Part shown: piece by piece, positions 46,901 to 57,083 of the stretch | How positions within the stretch are numbered: position 1 is the stretch's first letter | Layout: every line of letters starts with the position of its first letter | Assembly (NCBI GenBank): GCA_024364735.1 | Contig: JAGFNQ010004019.1 | Span: forward strand, 939,263 to 1,003,262 | DNA: 64,000 nucleotides | Reading direction: 5' to 3' | Source: Boesenbergia rotunda | Lineage: Eukaryota; Streptophyta; Magnoliopsida; Zingiberales; Zingiberaceae | Translations under genes and position numbers: made by a program | Notes under the pieces: model-generated | The model's input: the letters and a program-made list of their open reading frames with translations, nothing else | Database searches by the model: none | Told to the model about the DNA's origin: nothing

Positions 46901-49900
46901 GGCGTCTTTTGGGAAAGTGGTTTTGCAGGTAGCTCATAATGGAGTTGTGAGCAACTCAACATAGTTCAATGCTAGACCAATTGGTTTCAGCTCAAATTGA
47001 CTTATGGCTAGTTTGCTCAGAGACTTTTGCTCTAAAGTTGTGAAAAGAGTTGAGCTTAAAGTGTAACGCTATTGGCAGGGATAGAGCCAGATATTTCATA
47101 TCGTGACCCTCCTCGCACAAGGTCGCCGCGGGATCACAACACTTGCGACCTCAACTAGATTTTTTTTTAAAATTTTTTAAATAGATATGTTTTTATTATA
47201 AATAGATTATTAATTATTATATAACTATTAAGTTTATATAACAGTTATGAATATAATATATTATTAATAATAGTTGTAAAATATTAAAAATTATTTTCAA
47301 ATTTTCAAATAATTTAAAATTTTAATATATATTGAAAATTGAAAATGAATTTTAAATAATCTAAATTTTTTCCAAAGTTATAATTCTTAAACATTTCCAA
47401 TAAATTTTTAAAAAACAAAAATTTATAAATACATTAAAAAAATAATTTAAGACTTCAAATAATTTTATAATTATCTTCGAACCTTTTAAATAATTTATAA
47501 TTTTAAATTTAGTTTTGAATTTAAAGAATTATGGGGGGGGGTGGTCACGTGGGGGGCCCACCCCCTCCTGCCACATTGATCGCCCCCCTTAGGCTGTTAG
47601 GCACACATGTAGGGTGTGAGAGGGGGGGGGGGGGCAGGGGATCAGGGCCGACTCAAGCCTTATTAAGACCCTAGGCAAAAAAAGTCTTTAACATTGTTTT
47701 AAAAAAATTTACTCATCCTTTTTCATTCGTACTTGTAACTGACAACCGATTTGGTCGAAAATAAATATATTTAGAATTGTTTGAAAACTATGAAAGATAA
47801 AAAAATGTCTAATTACTTATATAAAAGACGAAAATAATAACTCTTACAAAAAGGAATAAATGAAATGGGACAATAATAGAAAAAAAAATCATGTTTCCAT
47901 CTTCAACTCATCATCACCGCAAATCACAATAAATAGATAAATAATACATATACAAATGATAAAACTCAATATAATCCTTAGAAAATGAAGATCATAACGA
48001 GATCAAACTAGCCATTATCATTTATTAAAATCTAAATAAGTCATTTTAGGCACAAAACAAAAGAAAAAATAAATCATATTTTTTATCACCTAAACCAAAA
48101 TAGTTGTAAATGATAGAATAGAAACAAAAAGGAAATCAAAAAATATATTTCTGTAAATACATATAAATAAAAGCAAAACATAATGTCTATCAAGGAAGCG
48201 AAATGATAAAGATATCTAACTCACTATTGCTCAAAAATAATAAAATCCTCTATTTTGATCGAACACAATATGGATGAATCCCTCAACATTTGAACTTAAT
48301 TAAGCAAGGAGCATAGTAGCACCAACCGAATCAACATGACAGCGTTAGATGTAATTTCTCTTTCCCAATATCAATGTGCGAGAGAAGTACAAAGAGGGGG
48401 AACTAATCAAGGGAAGAGGGGGAACTTGAAAAAAGACTAATATTTTTTATTTTGCATTGCATGGATAAAAAAATTCTAATTCATGTTCTTACTAATCAGA
48501 AGAGAAAACGTTACTAACAAAAAATAAATGTAATGAGAGAAGGCTAGGGTTGAAAGATATTGAAGAGAAATACATTAGATCTTATAAAATAACATACATA
48601 ATAAAAATTAAATTTAAAATATTAAAAAGAGAACCCCTTATGACTCTATCCATTGGAACCATAATAAGATTTTTATAAAATCTATAGTTTTGACTAAAAA
48701 ATAAGATACTTAAATTTTTTATCAAAACCTTATTCGTTTCCATTCTCTTAAAATATATAATAAAAATATGTTTAATATATCAAAAATATTGGGCCCCAAT
48801 AAAAATTGAGGCCCTAGGCATAGGCCTTAATGGCCTATGCCTAAAGACGACCCTGTAGGGGATCAAATCCCTTATATATATATATATATATATATAGTAT
48901 TAAAACTGTTTTGACATGACACAATATGGTACCAAAATTGTATTGTTCCAATTCGGGACCTAAACGTAAGCACTGGTCGAAATTTTAAATCAAGCATGAA
49001 AGCACTGGGAATGGTGTCATGCCAGTTAAATCTTATCTTCGAACTATTTAGCAATTGGATGATAAATGAGTAAGTGAAAATTCTTTTTTTCGACAAATGG
49101 CCCCATTATTGTCATGTGTGAGAAGACAAAGATTAAAAGAGGGCACAACTTAAGATTGATAATAATTGGTGTACCAATTGTTATCCCAAGTAATGATAGG
49201 CATAAGTTAATAAGGATTTTGCATCAAATTCCACATTGTGAAACTTGATACAAGTAACTACTGTGGAAAAAAGTACCCATTGATTTTGAATGGATGGATG
49301 ACACGTGTACTTGAAGAATAATGGAATATGATTTAATCTCCGTGCTTTGAGTTAAACATTGAGAACTGAGAAGTCAAATCGCGTCAAGATAATTTTTGCC
49401 AACAACTGAAAACCATTATAAGAACGGGCTGGATCCACCTTGGCCACATGGTGCATTATTATTGAATAGACACTCACTTTGAGCCATACAGAAGAAGATT
49501 CAAGGTTAAATGGAAGAAAATAAACTTTTGTAAGCATTAGAACCTGCTACAGTGTGTTATAGTGGTCAAGTGATTCATAATCTCCGATTCAATCTAGCTC
49601 ACCAAATATTTTTAACCTCAACCCAAGTAGCTCAATATATCTCCACCACACTTTACAGCCCAATTTCACTCAATACTTACTGTCAAAATTAATCCAACCC
49701 CTATTCAGCTCAGACACTTTGCTCACCTTTCAACAAAACTCAATCTACTTCTACTTATCTCCTAGCAGTTAGGCTGAATTTAAACTGTTACCTCACTTGC
49801 ATTGGCCAAATGTTCTCCACTTGATTTCCTCTAGCCAACTTTCCCAATCAAGGTCTGAACAAGACTCAGCTGTTAATAGGCTCCTACATCATTACTTAGA

Positions 49901-50550
49901 CCTAAATACTTCCATTCTTGCTGGGTGTCAAACACAAATGGATATCATTCTTTCTTTACTATAAAGTCTGCATTTAGTTGGTACCTGAATAGAACTGGTT
50001 CTTGACTTTGATATGTTGTTTTTCCCCGCATAATTTGCTCAAACTGATGTCATTTAAATGGAATATTCTTTGCTCAAACTGTGTTCTTGATCTTCTCATC
50101 GAACATCAAGATCATATTATTAGTTTATGTGAATCTAATACCTACTTTTAAGCTATATCATCTTATGTGCCATTTAATGATCTACATTTGAAATTTAACT
50201 TTACCGAAACACTGGACTAATTTTTCTGGAGAAGGTTTCAGTAGTTTGTGACCTAAAATTCATTGGGATATGGTAAATCTCTAGTAAGAAATCATATTTC
50301 TCTAGTAATGTTCTTGTTGAATCACACCCTTTGATGCAGGAATGCAAGATCACAGTCATGCCCCTTCTGCCGTGATAGTCTGAAGAAGGTTAATCCAAGT
50401 GACCTTTGGATACTCACTGACAGGCGAGATATTATTGACATGGCATCAGTGGTAAAAGAGAACCAGAGGCGCCTGTTCATATACGTAGAGAAGTTACCGC
50501 TAGTCATGCCAAATTCTGTCGTGAATGTCTATGATTCACATGTCAAATGA
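43947..50550 (+). CDS. AIRP2: AIRP2-like RING-type E3 ubiquitin ligase, five exons
   Basis: Exons 43947-44026, 45264-45414, 45533-45599, 45687-45921 and 50340-50550 join in frame to 247 aa, with canonical GT-AG sites. The start MGFVPMRKSFKDSLKVLEAD is the AIRP2-type N-terminus. The conserved middle includes PREYDGACLQMR and LFLFLVQWTDCSFAGALG. A C3HC4 RING occupies residues 151-188 (CGICMESNSKVVLPNC, HAMCRRCYHQW, CPFCRD). The C-terminus is VNVYDSHVK, and length equals the family norm. Arabidopsis AIRP2 is a cytosolic E3 ligase acting positively in abscisic-acid and drought signalling; that function is inferred here from similarity only. The last intron is 4.4 kb and contains an hAT-like element, with the RING split across it after Trp178. 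All key Cys/His are present and no damage is seen. Confidence 0.95.
47643..48855. mobile_element. hAT-like element in intron 4 of the AIRP2-like gene
   Basis: 1213 bp with short inverted ends CAGGGCCGACT / AGACGACCCTG. Flanking 8-mers CAGGGGAT (47635-47642) and TAGGGGAT (48856-48863) agree at 7 of 8. No transposase is recognised, so it is non-autonomous. G-runs lie just upstream (47532-47541, 47622-47634) and a (TA)n tract just downstream (48873-48896). Confidence 0.65.
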
Positions 50551-51178
50551 TCTACAGGGACACCACTGCTTCTTCACCTGTGGCCTCTTTTATTCGTGAT
50601 GCTGCAGCTTGTTTGGAGATTGTTCTCATCAGAGGATGATATTACATTCCTGCTTCTAGGCTGCATCTGATTCCTCAGCAAGCTCAGTTAAGGAGGTTAG
50701 TCTCTAAGGATGTGTATCCCTATATCAGTAAATGTCTATCGTTTCTAAGTTGGTTGATGTAAGCAAACAAGCAAAATGTATTATATGGAACGCTGGTTTT
50801 TTTTTTGTTGATCAATGTCTTGGATGCCTTACTCATTGGATCTTGTAGCAGGATCACCAAGAGATCAGCAAATTTACAGGTAGAGTTGTGCATATTTATC
50901 TTTTATTGTGAATATTCTTGATACTAGTTCCTTTGAAGGTATGATGCGTACATGTGGATTCCATAATATTTATATTTAGAAAATATTTGTATTGCACTGT
51001 CAACTTAAAACGGCTTGGATTACATTGAAGATTCATGCACTAATAATCCTGCAGAAGCAGCCAAGGAAATTAGAAATTCTCAAAAGCACATTAGATCGCA
51101 AAGCTTTAAATCCAAGCAAAGAGTTGGTTGTGAAACACCATCTCTGGAATGTATTATAGATAGTATATATTGATAAAA
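50551..51178 (+). other. 3' UTR / downstream of the AIRP2-like gene
   Basis: Probably the 3' UTR, then sequence with intron-like borders (for example ACTTTACAG-type sites around 50880 and 51055) but no recognisable protein. An alternative 3' exon series is possible but not supported. Confidence 0.4.
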
Positions 51179-52018
51179 CTTGGTGCAACAAGTCCCAACT
51201 TGGTTATGTTGAGGAGATTGATGGGGAGATTGTTGATCCATTGAGACTCAACTTGATTTGTTAGATCAAGATTTATATTTTAATGTTTGAATAATATGTT
51301 TGTATAGGTGAATAATATGCTTGAATAGATGTTTGGACAATATGTTGGTATAAATTAGATTGACATATATATGTCAAGTGGATAAAAATTAATTGGATGC
51401 CTAATATTGGATGAAGTCCAAATGGGTCAATGTTTATTAGACATTTGGTAAAGAGGAAGTTCGATAGGTGTTGACGTTGATAACAATCCAATAGGTAGTT
51501 GGTGATGAAGAAGTCTAATGGGTGTTGACATTAGTGAAAGTCTAATAGAAAGTTGGCAAAATGAAACTTTAGGTGGGTCAAGGTTAAATAGATATTTGAT
51601 AAGGAATGAAAGCCCAAGAAGGTAAGTGTGGTCGAATGCTTGACAAGTGATTGAAGTCTAGGCAAGTTATGAATATAGATCAAGGGTGATCCAATGCTTA
51701 ACAAGTGGTAGAAATACAAGAAAATCAAGAAGGATTGGATACTTAACAAGTGATAAAGTAGGCAATTAAGGTTGATTAGATGTCAAACAAGTGGAAGTCC
51801 TAAAAGAGTGACCTTTAAAAACACGGAAGTCTTAGTAGATTAAGGTTGATAGACAAGTGAAAGGCTTAGTGGGTCAAGGTTGATCTAAGGCTAAATAAAT
51901 GGAAGTCTTGACCGCTAAAGGTTGACTTAAGGCTAAGCAAGTGGAAGTAGATCAAGAGTTGAACCTAAGATTAGGCAGTGAAAGTCTTGGTAAATCAAAG
52001 GTGACTAACACTAAGTAA

Positions 52019-52943
52019 CATTCTGTTTGGAAAGGGATGAAATTGAATTCCTTCGGAAATTAGAATTCAATTTCATCTTTTGGTATACATTTTCAGGAAG
52101 GAATTGATAAGGAATTGAATTCCAATTCCTTTCAAAACCTTCAAAACAAATCAGACCTAAACACCTCTGATTTGTGAAAGGAATTCCCCTAAAAATTTTA
52201 AATTACCAAATCGCCCCCTCACAAAACAAATCATCCCCGCACCAGCTCCCTTGGCTCGAACTCGCCGTCGAGCCTCGGGCCGGCTAGCTCCTCCAGAGGC
52301 CGCTTCCTCGACTCCAGCAAGCACACTTTTTTTGACCAGAAGCACCTCCGCCCACCACAGGTCTACTGCCATCCGCCCGCTCACCACCTCCAGCACCACC
52401 ACGCCGAAGCTGTACACATCCGCCATCGCCGTCGCCTCCCCTGTTTCCATGTACTCCGGCGACATGTACCCGAATATGCAGCGCGCCGAGGCTAGAGGGG
52501 CGGGCGCGTGGTGTCCTTCTGCGTTCCGAGAGAGGAATTCGGCCAGCGCGAATGCGCCCAGCCGAGGGTTGCGGTCGGGGTCGAGGAAGATGGCCGAGGA
52601 GGTGATGTTGCGGTGGATCACCTGCTCCTCCCACTCCTCGTGGAGGTAGAGCACGGCGGAGGCGAGACACTTCATGATGTTGTAGCGACGCCGCCAGTCC
52701 AGGGCCGCGGCGTGGTGGAAGAGGTGGTGGCTGAGCAGGCTACTGCCGCCAGTGAAGAAGTCGTAGACGACCAGCATCTCGCCCTGCTCCGTGCACCACG
52801 CCGTAGGATAAAATGGTAAAAGTATAACAATTCAATTTAATTCAATTCTGTTTTTACTAATTCATTCCAAATATGGAAATTGAAATTTAATTCTGGATGG
52901 AATTCAATTCAATTCCTTACTTAAAAAATTTCCAAACAGGGTG
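52019..52943. mobile_element. Tourist/Harbinger-like element carrying a kinase fragment
   Basis: Terminal inverted repeats CATTCTGTTTGGAAA (left) and complement of CACCCTGTTTGGAAA (right), 13/15 identical, with TAA target duplications at 52016-52018 and 52944-52946. This matches PIF/Harbinger (Tourist) conventions. The outer 150-200 bp are AT-rich and repeat AATTGAATTCC. The centre is GC-rich captured gene sequence. No transposase, so mobilised in trans. Confidence 0.75.
52235..52803 (-). pseudogene. LECRKS2: Captured kinase-domain fragment of receptor-like kinase S.2 type
   Basis: Minus-strand reading gives a kinase C-lobe portion: WCTEQGEMLVVYDFF, then LDWRRRYNIMKCLASAVLYL, the catalytic-loop-like VIHRNITSSAIFLDPD, and GYMSPEYMETGEATAMADVY then SFGVVVLEVVSGRMAVD. 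The HRNITSS form in place of HRDxKxxN is characteristic of the S.2-type receptor-like kinases, which are atypical. After VLLVKK an A7 run shifts the frame, and homology resumes as ESRKRPLEELAGPRLDGEF. The N-lobe and C-terminal end are missing. It lies wholly inside the Tourist-like element, so it is a transduplicated fragment, not the parental gene. Confidence 0.85.
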
Positions 52944-53918
52944 TAAATGATAAAGTCTTGGATTCTGAGCCTAAAGTCTTGGTAAAATTTACTAATATTA
53001 AATAAAATGAGAAAGTCTCAAAAATAGTCTCTTAATAAGATCATGAATCAATCTTAGAATGATGAAGCCAATGTTTCAATCGACTAATAGGTGAGCTCAA
53101 TTGACTAATGATTGAATCGACCAAAAAGTCGACTCAGGTTGGAATGCATAAAAATAAAATATTTTTGTTAGACAGTCAGTCAACTAGGCAATTGACTGAA
53201 GCATAACCAGTCGATTAATAGGTGAGACCAATTGATTAATACATACAACTTTAGGAATCTAGGAATAGAGTCGATATAATAAATTTGAGTGTCATCGTTA
53301 GATGACTCAAATGCTATAAAAGTTCAAGCAACTGGATGAAGAATAAATCAACTCGAGTAACTCTTATGAGCCATGGTAATCAATTCAGCTTCAACAATCA
53401 ATTAACTGACGGAAATTATTAGTCAATTGATCGGATGGATTCCAACAACTAGTTGACAGCAAAAGCACTATAAAGAGGGGATTGTTTGAAGATTTTAGGA
53501 ACTGACTCTTGAGCAAATGAAACAACATTCTTGGGCTTTACTTGAGCAATCGATAGTGAAAGAAAGCAAGTCAAGCGAAAAGCTTCATTCTGTAATTCAT
53601 CCTGTATTGTATCGCATTGTGTTGTATTGTATTTGTTGCTTGCTTAACATTGTATTTTCTCCACTTTTGCAAGGTATCTGAGAAGAAATGAAAGGAATGT
53701 GAGAGTGATATCCACCAATGGATAATAAGACGTGAAATACGAATCAAGGATTCTAAACTACATGTATCAGTTTTGTTTGTGTGTGTTTGCAATTGATCTG
53801 TTCTCTTTATGTTTTCTATTGTGCATGCACTAACTTCATTGTGAACATGCACTCGAAAGCAAAACAAGCACCTATTCAACCCCTTCCCCCCTCTTTCCGT
53901 CGGCAACCTCAATCCAAC

Positions 53919-54676
53919 AAAAATAAGGTAATGGACTTTCAAGTTTGTATTTTTCTTTGATTACATGCAAAGCTTTACAATGTTCTCCTATATAATTTAC
54001 AAGTGTTCTATCTTATTGAATTTGATCAAACCAAACAAGATTAATTCTTACTTCTACTGTGTTTCTTCATGTTGGAGGTAGCACCTAACCAGACTGAATA
54101 GATGATGAACAAGTTATTTGGTTAGGTGAATTTCTCTCATACTTATTCCTTCTACTGTGTTTCTTCCTCTCCCTGTTGCAACCTCTCTTTCTCAAGGTCG
54201 TTGAGATTTAATTTGACTCGAAACAGTCCAATTTATTTATTTATTGTTGAAATACATAACATGGGATGTTGCCAAGGCAATTCCAGGAAGCAGCAGATCA
54301 TATGCCGTGTCATTGTTATTCTGAGATGCTACTTTTTGCATGATTTATTGCTGCCCCTTGATGCTCATGCATATTTCTGAATCCTCGTGCAGGAGGAATG
54401 TCGAAGAAGAAGTCAGAGATAGCTGTCACTGAAAATTCCTGTTTTTTTTTTCTTCCCCTGAAAATCATTTCCAAAGTTCTTCAAAGCAATAATGGAGTCC
54501 TGAATCGAGCTGAGCCCCATCTCCCATGTTACAATAATGCTCAGACAACGACAGGAGCAGGATGAGAAGAAGAGGAACACGGCTTTTGGTGCTGTGAACT
54601 CCAACAAGGTCAATGGCATTTTCTCTACGCCGACGAGGTTTTATATATTATCCTTCCTCTAATTTTGTGTGTTCGT
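53919..54676. other. Unassigned sequence with exon-like segments
   Basis: A splice acceptor-like TCGTGCAG (54393) precedes open, Lys/Glu-rich sequence. A short plus-strand stretch near 54545-54615 reads RQEQDEKKRNTAFGA. No family recognised. Confidence 0.35.
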
Positions 54677-54899
54677 AGACAAAAAGCAAAATCCTTCCCC
54701 CCAGTGCCCCGGCGTACCCATTCCAAGGCCATCACGAGAGAGGTAAATCACGATTCCCAGAGAAATTAGTATACAGTTGGGCTGAGAATTGATACACTAA
54801 ACACCCAGAGTTTTAATCCAGTGTGCCTCGCGCGACTTGAACCCAGGACTTCTTAGACAACACTCCCATGCACTAACCACTCCGGATCCCCGTGGGCAC
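54677..54899 (-). mobile_element. SINE (TTTACTTCC family) with 16-bp TSD, minus strand
   Basis: Exact duplication AATTTTGTGTGTTCGT at 54661-54676 and 54900-54915. Reading on the minus strand: ACGGGGATCCGGAGTGGTTA (A box region), CCTGGGTTCAAGTCGCG (B box), then the CGTGATTTACC tail. Confidence 0.88.
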
Positions 54900-54946
54900 A
54901 ATTTTGTGTGTTCGTGTATGTGTGTGTGGTGTAGTAAAGGTGGCAA

Positions 54947-55143
54947 AAGATGATTCGTTCATCTCAACGTCTTCGTCAATCATTCTCAGAATCAACACGG
55001 AGGAAGTAAATCATAGGAGCTACTAGTCCGGATACTGTGGCTAGTGCGTAAGAGAGTGGGCACATTAACTTTATTAGATTTTAATCCCTAGACCTCAAAG
55101 TGATAACATTCACGTCCTAACTATAATCTATCCCGTGGGGACG
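54947..55143 (-). mobile_element. SINE (same family), minus strand, no clear TSD
   Basis: The family tail (minus strand ATGATTTACTTCCTCCGTG) and 5' region CCCACGGGATAGATTATAG are present. Its downstream border directly meets the TSD of the next SINE. Edges approximate. Confidence 0.75.
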
Positions 55144-55161
55144 GTCACGTCGTAATTAAGA

Positions 55162-55367
55162 CAGCAAAAGTTGATTCGCTCGCCCTCAGCGCCTCCGCCA
55201 ATCCGTCTCAGGGCCAACACAGAGGAAGTAAATCACGAAGATTATTAGTCTAAATATTATGACTAACGTATGAGCAAGACGAATACACTAACTTTCTTAG
55301 ATTTTAATCTTTAAATTTTAAAATGATAATATTCATATATTAATTATTATTCTATCCGGTGAGAAAA
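55162..55367 (-). mobile_element. SINE (same family) with 18-bp TSD, minus strand
   Basis: Exact duplication GTCACGTCGTAATTAAGA at 55144-55161 and 55368-55385. It lies head-to-tail with the previous SINE, so one inserted at the edge of the other. Confidence 0.88.
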
Positions 55368-55385
55368 GTCACGTCGTAATTAAGA

Positions 55386-56040
55386 TAATTGGAAGAGTGG
55401 TGCATTGATTGGCTTTGAATCGTAAAAATTGTCCTCCATTTTTGATTATTAATCATTAAAAGGGGCCTCTCATTATTTTTTTGTCCTGTATTTAGATTAC
55501 AAAAGTGGACCATGTTTGACGGATATAGTCTAGATGAAGTCTCTTTCACCGAACACCTAATGGACAAGGGGATTCATACATGTTTATGCTAATCATATTA
55601 ATAAGGGGATGCAATATTAGGTCGGTAGATGCTGTGTTCTTATGAAGGAATTGCATACATAGGCATGCATAGACTTTCCATCGACCATGTGTTCAACCCT
55701 TTATTTGTTTATACTTCGGCTCATTCAATTACTTCTTCTATCTTACATTTTCATTCAATACGAATTAACTATGATAAATTAATGGATGATTTTTTTTAAT
55801 GAATAACTGAATTGATAAGCTACCCACTATTATCATGATGATCGATAAAATTGACATAACTTGAATATCTAATATCAACTAAAAAATAAAAATAAATTAT
55901 AAGATCATAACATGTCATTAAAATCCACTCTTACCTTCAAAATGATCATTATATCAATTAAAAAATAAAAATAAAAATATATATCGGTTTTGTCAGTTTG
56001 CATGCGTCTCGTATTAACCTGGCGAAGATTGCGTACTTTA
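55386..56040. other. Intergenic AT-rich sequence
   Basis: No coding or repeat signal that I can support. Confidence 0.5.
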
Positions 56041-56228
56041 AAAAATGATGAATCAGACAGTAGACAAATTGAACCTAGGATAATCGGTCCGACCCCACGG
56101 AAGTTTCCCATCGGTCACCAGGGTAAATCGGGAAGCGCTCGCGGTGGCCAGTCTAGAAGCCCAGCGGCCCAGGGTTCGCGCCCCATTTGAAAAAAAAATT
56201 TCTGTAAAATGCGTCGTAGCTGAGGATC
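56041..56228 (-). mobile_element. 5'-truncated SINE (GGGCTTCTAGA family), minus strand
   Basis: Flanked by GAAGATTGCGTACTTTA (56024-56040) and GAAGCTTGCGTACTTTA (56229-56245), 16/17 identical. On the minus strand it starts just 3' of the B box, then shows GGGCTTCTAGACTGG, AGCGCTTCCCGATTTACC and a T/A-rich end. Confidence 0.82.
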
Positions 56229-56245
56229 GAAGCTTGCGTACTTTA

Positions 56246-57083
56246 GCTGTGATCCACGGTTGCTTTGGCTGGCATGTGATCTAACATCCCGGCATCGCAT
56301 TACAACTTCTATTAATTATTGCATTACTCTTCTTAATGAAGCAATTTGAGACAGAGAGAGAAAGTGAGAAGGGGAGAGGAGAAGAGTATTGTATTTGGCC
56401 GAGGTTGACTGGGGAAGCTGGCAACTGCTGGTTCTTGTTTAAACTTTTGCAAGTACAGTGTACAGAGCAGCGCACAACCCCACACTCTTTCCTGCTGCTG
56501 CTGCTGCAGCAGCATTGGTTTCTCTGGCTGGCCCTTTGCTTCGCTCTTTGCCTCGTGCGCTTGTCAGAGGGAAAGAGGAGTCTTTCGTTGATCGGAAAAT
56601 CGAATCTTTTCTGCCATAGGGAGCTCCCTCGACGTTCCATTTGCTTGTCGTTAGCCGCTTCCTTGTCCCATCATCCGGGGTGTGCTCTCGGGTGAAGCTC
56701 GAGTAGTGGTGACTGACCCTGCAAAGGGGTTTTTTGTTTGTTTGTTTGAATTTCTTGTTTTTGGGATTTTGGAACCCTTAAAGAAGGGATTTTGACCCGT
56801 GGTCCGGAGGGTCGCTCTTTGCAAGTGTTCCTGCTCCGAGAGCGATATAAGAAAGGAAATTAGAATCAAAGAAACTGGATTTTTTTTTTCAAGGCGCCTG
56901 AAGAACCTTGATATTGCTGGTAGGTGTGTGCCAGAAAGTTGAGATTTTGATAGGAGACTATTCGGAGAAATGCCTTTTGATGTCCTTTTGAAGCAGGGAG
57001 GAGTCTGGTGCGACTTTGGCTGGAGTTTTTTGCTGCGTGATGCTAGAAATTGGAGGTAGATACTGAGAAAATAAAGCTGTGGA
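56246..57083 (+). promoter_or_regulatory. MLO upstream region / 5' UTR
   Basis: GC content rises from about 56340. A CTG-repeat (56493-56510) and several short upstream frames are present. No TATA box could be fixed. Open frames on both strands here look like spurious composition effects. Confidence 0.4.

Larger units (their letters stand above)
51179..53918. repeat. Repeat element with degenerate GTTGAT/AAGTCTTGG tandem motifs
   Basis: The left edge CTTGGTGCAACAAGTC and right edge (TATTCAACCCCTTCCCCCCT...CAACCTCAATCCAAC) resemble the ends of 24262-25967. The inside is degenerate, irregular copies of GGTTGA..TAAGGCTAA..GTGGAAGTCTT type without coding content. It is interrupted by the Tourist-like element 52019-52943. 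No TSD was found and the class is unknown. Confidence 0.4.

Noticed and set aside
56336..56695. 119-codon frames on both strands upstream of MLO
   Set aside because: In the 5' UTR/promoter of MLO; low-complexity Leu/Gln runs.
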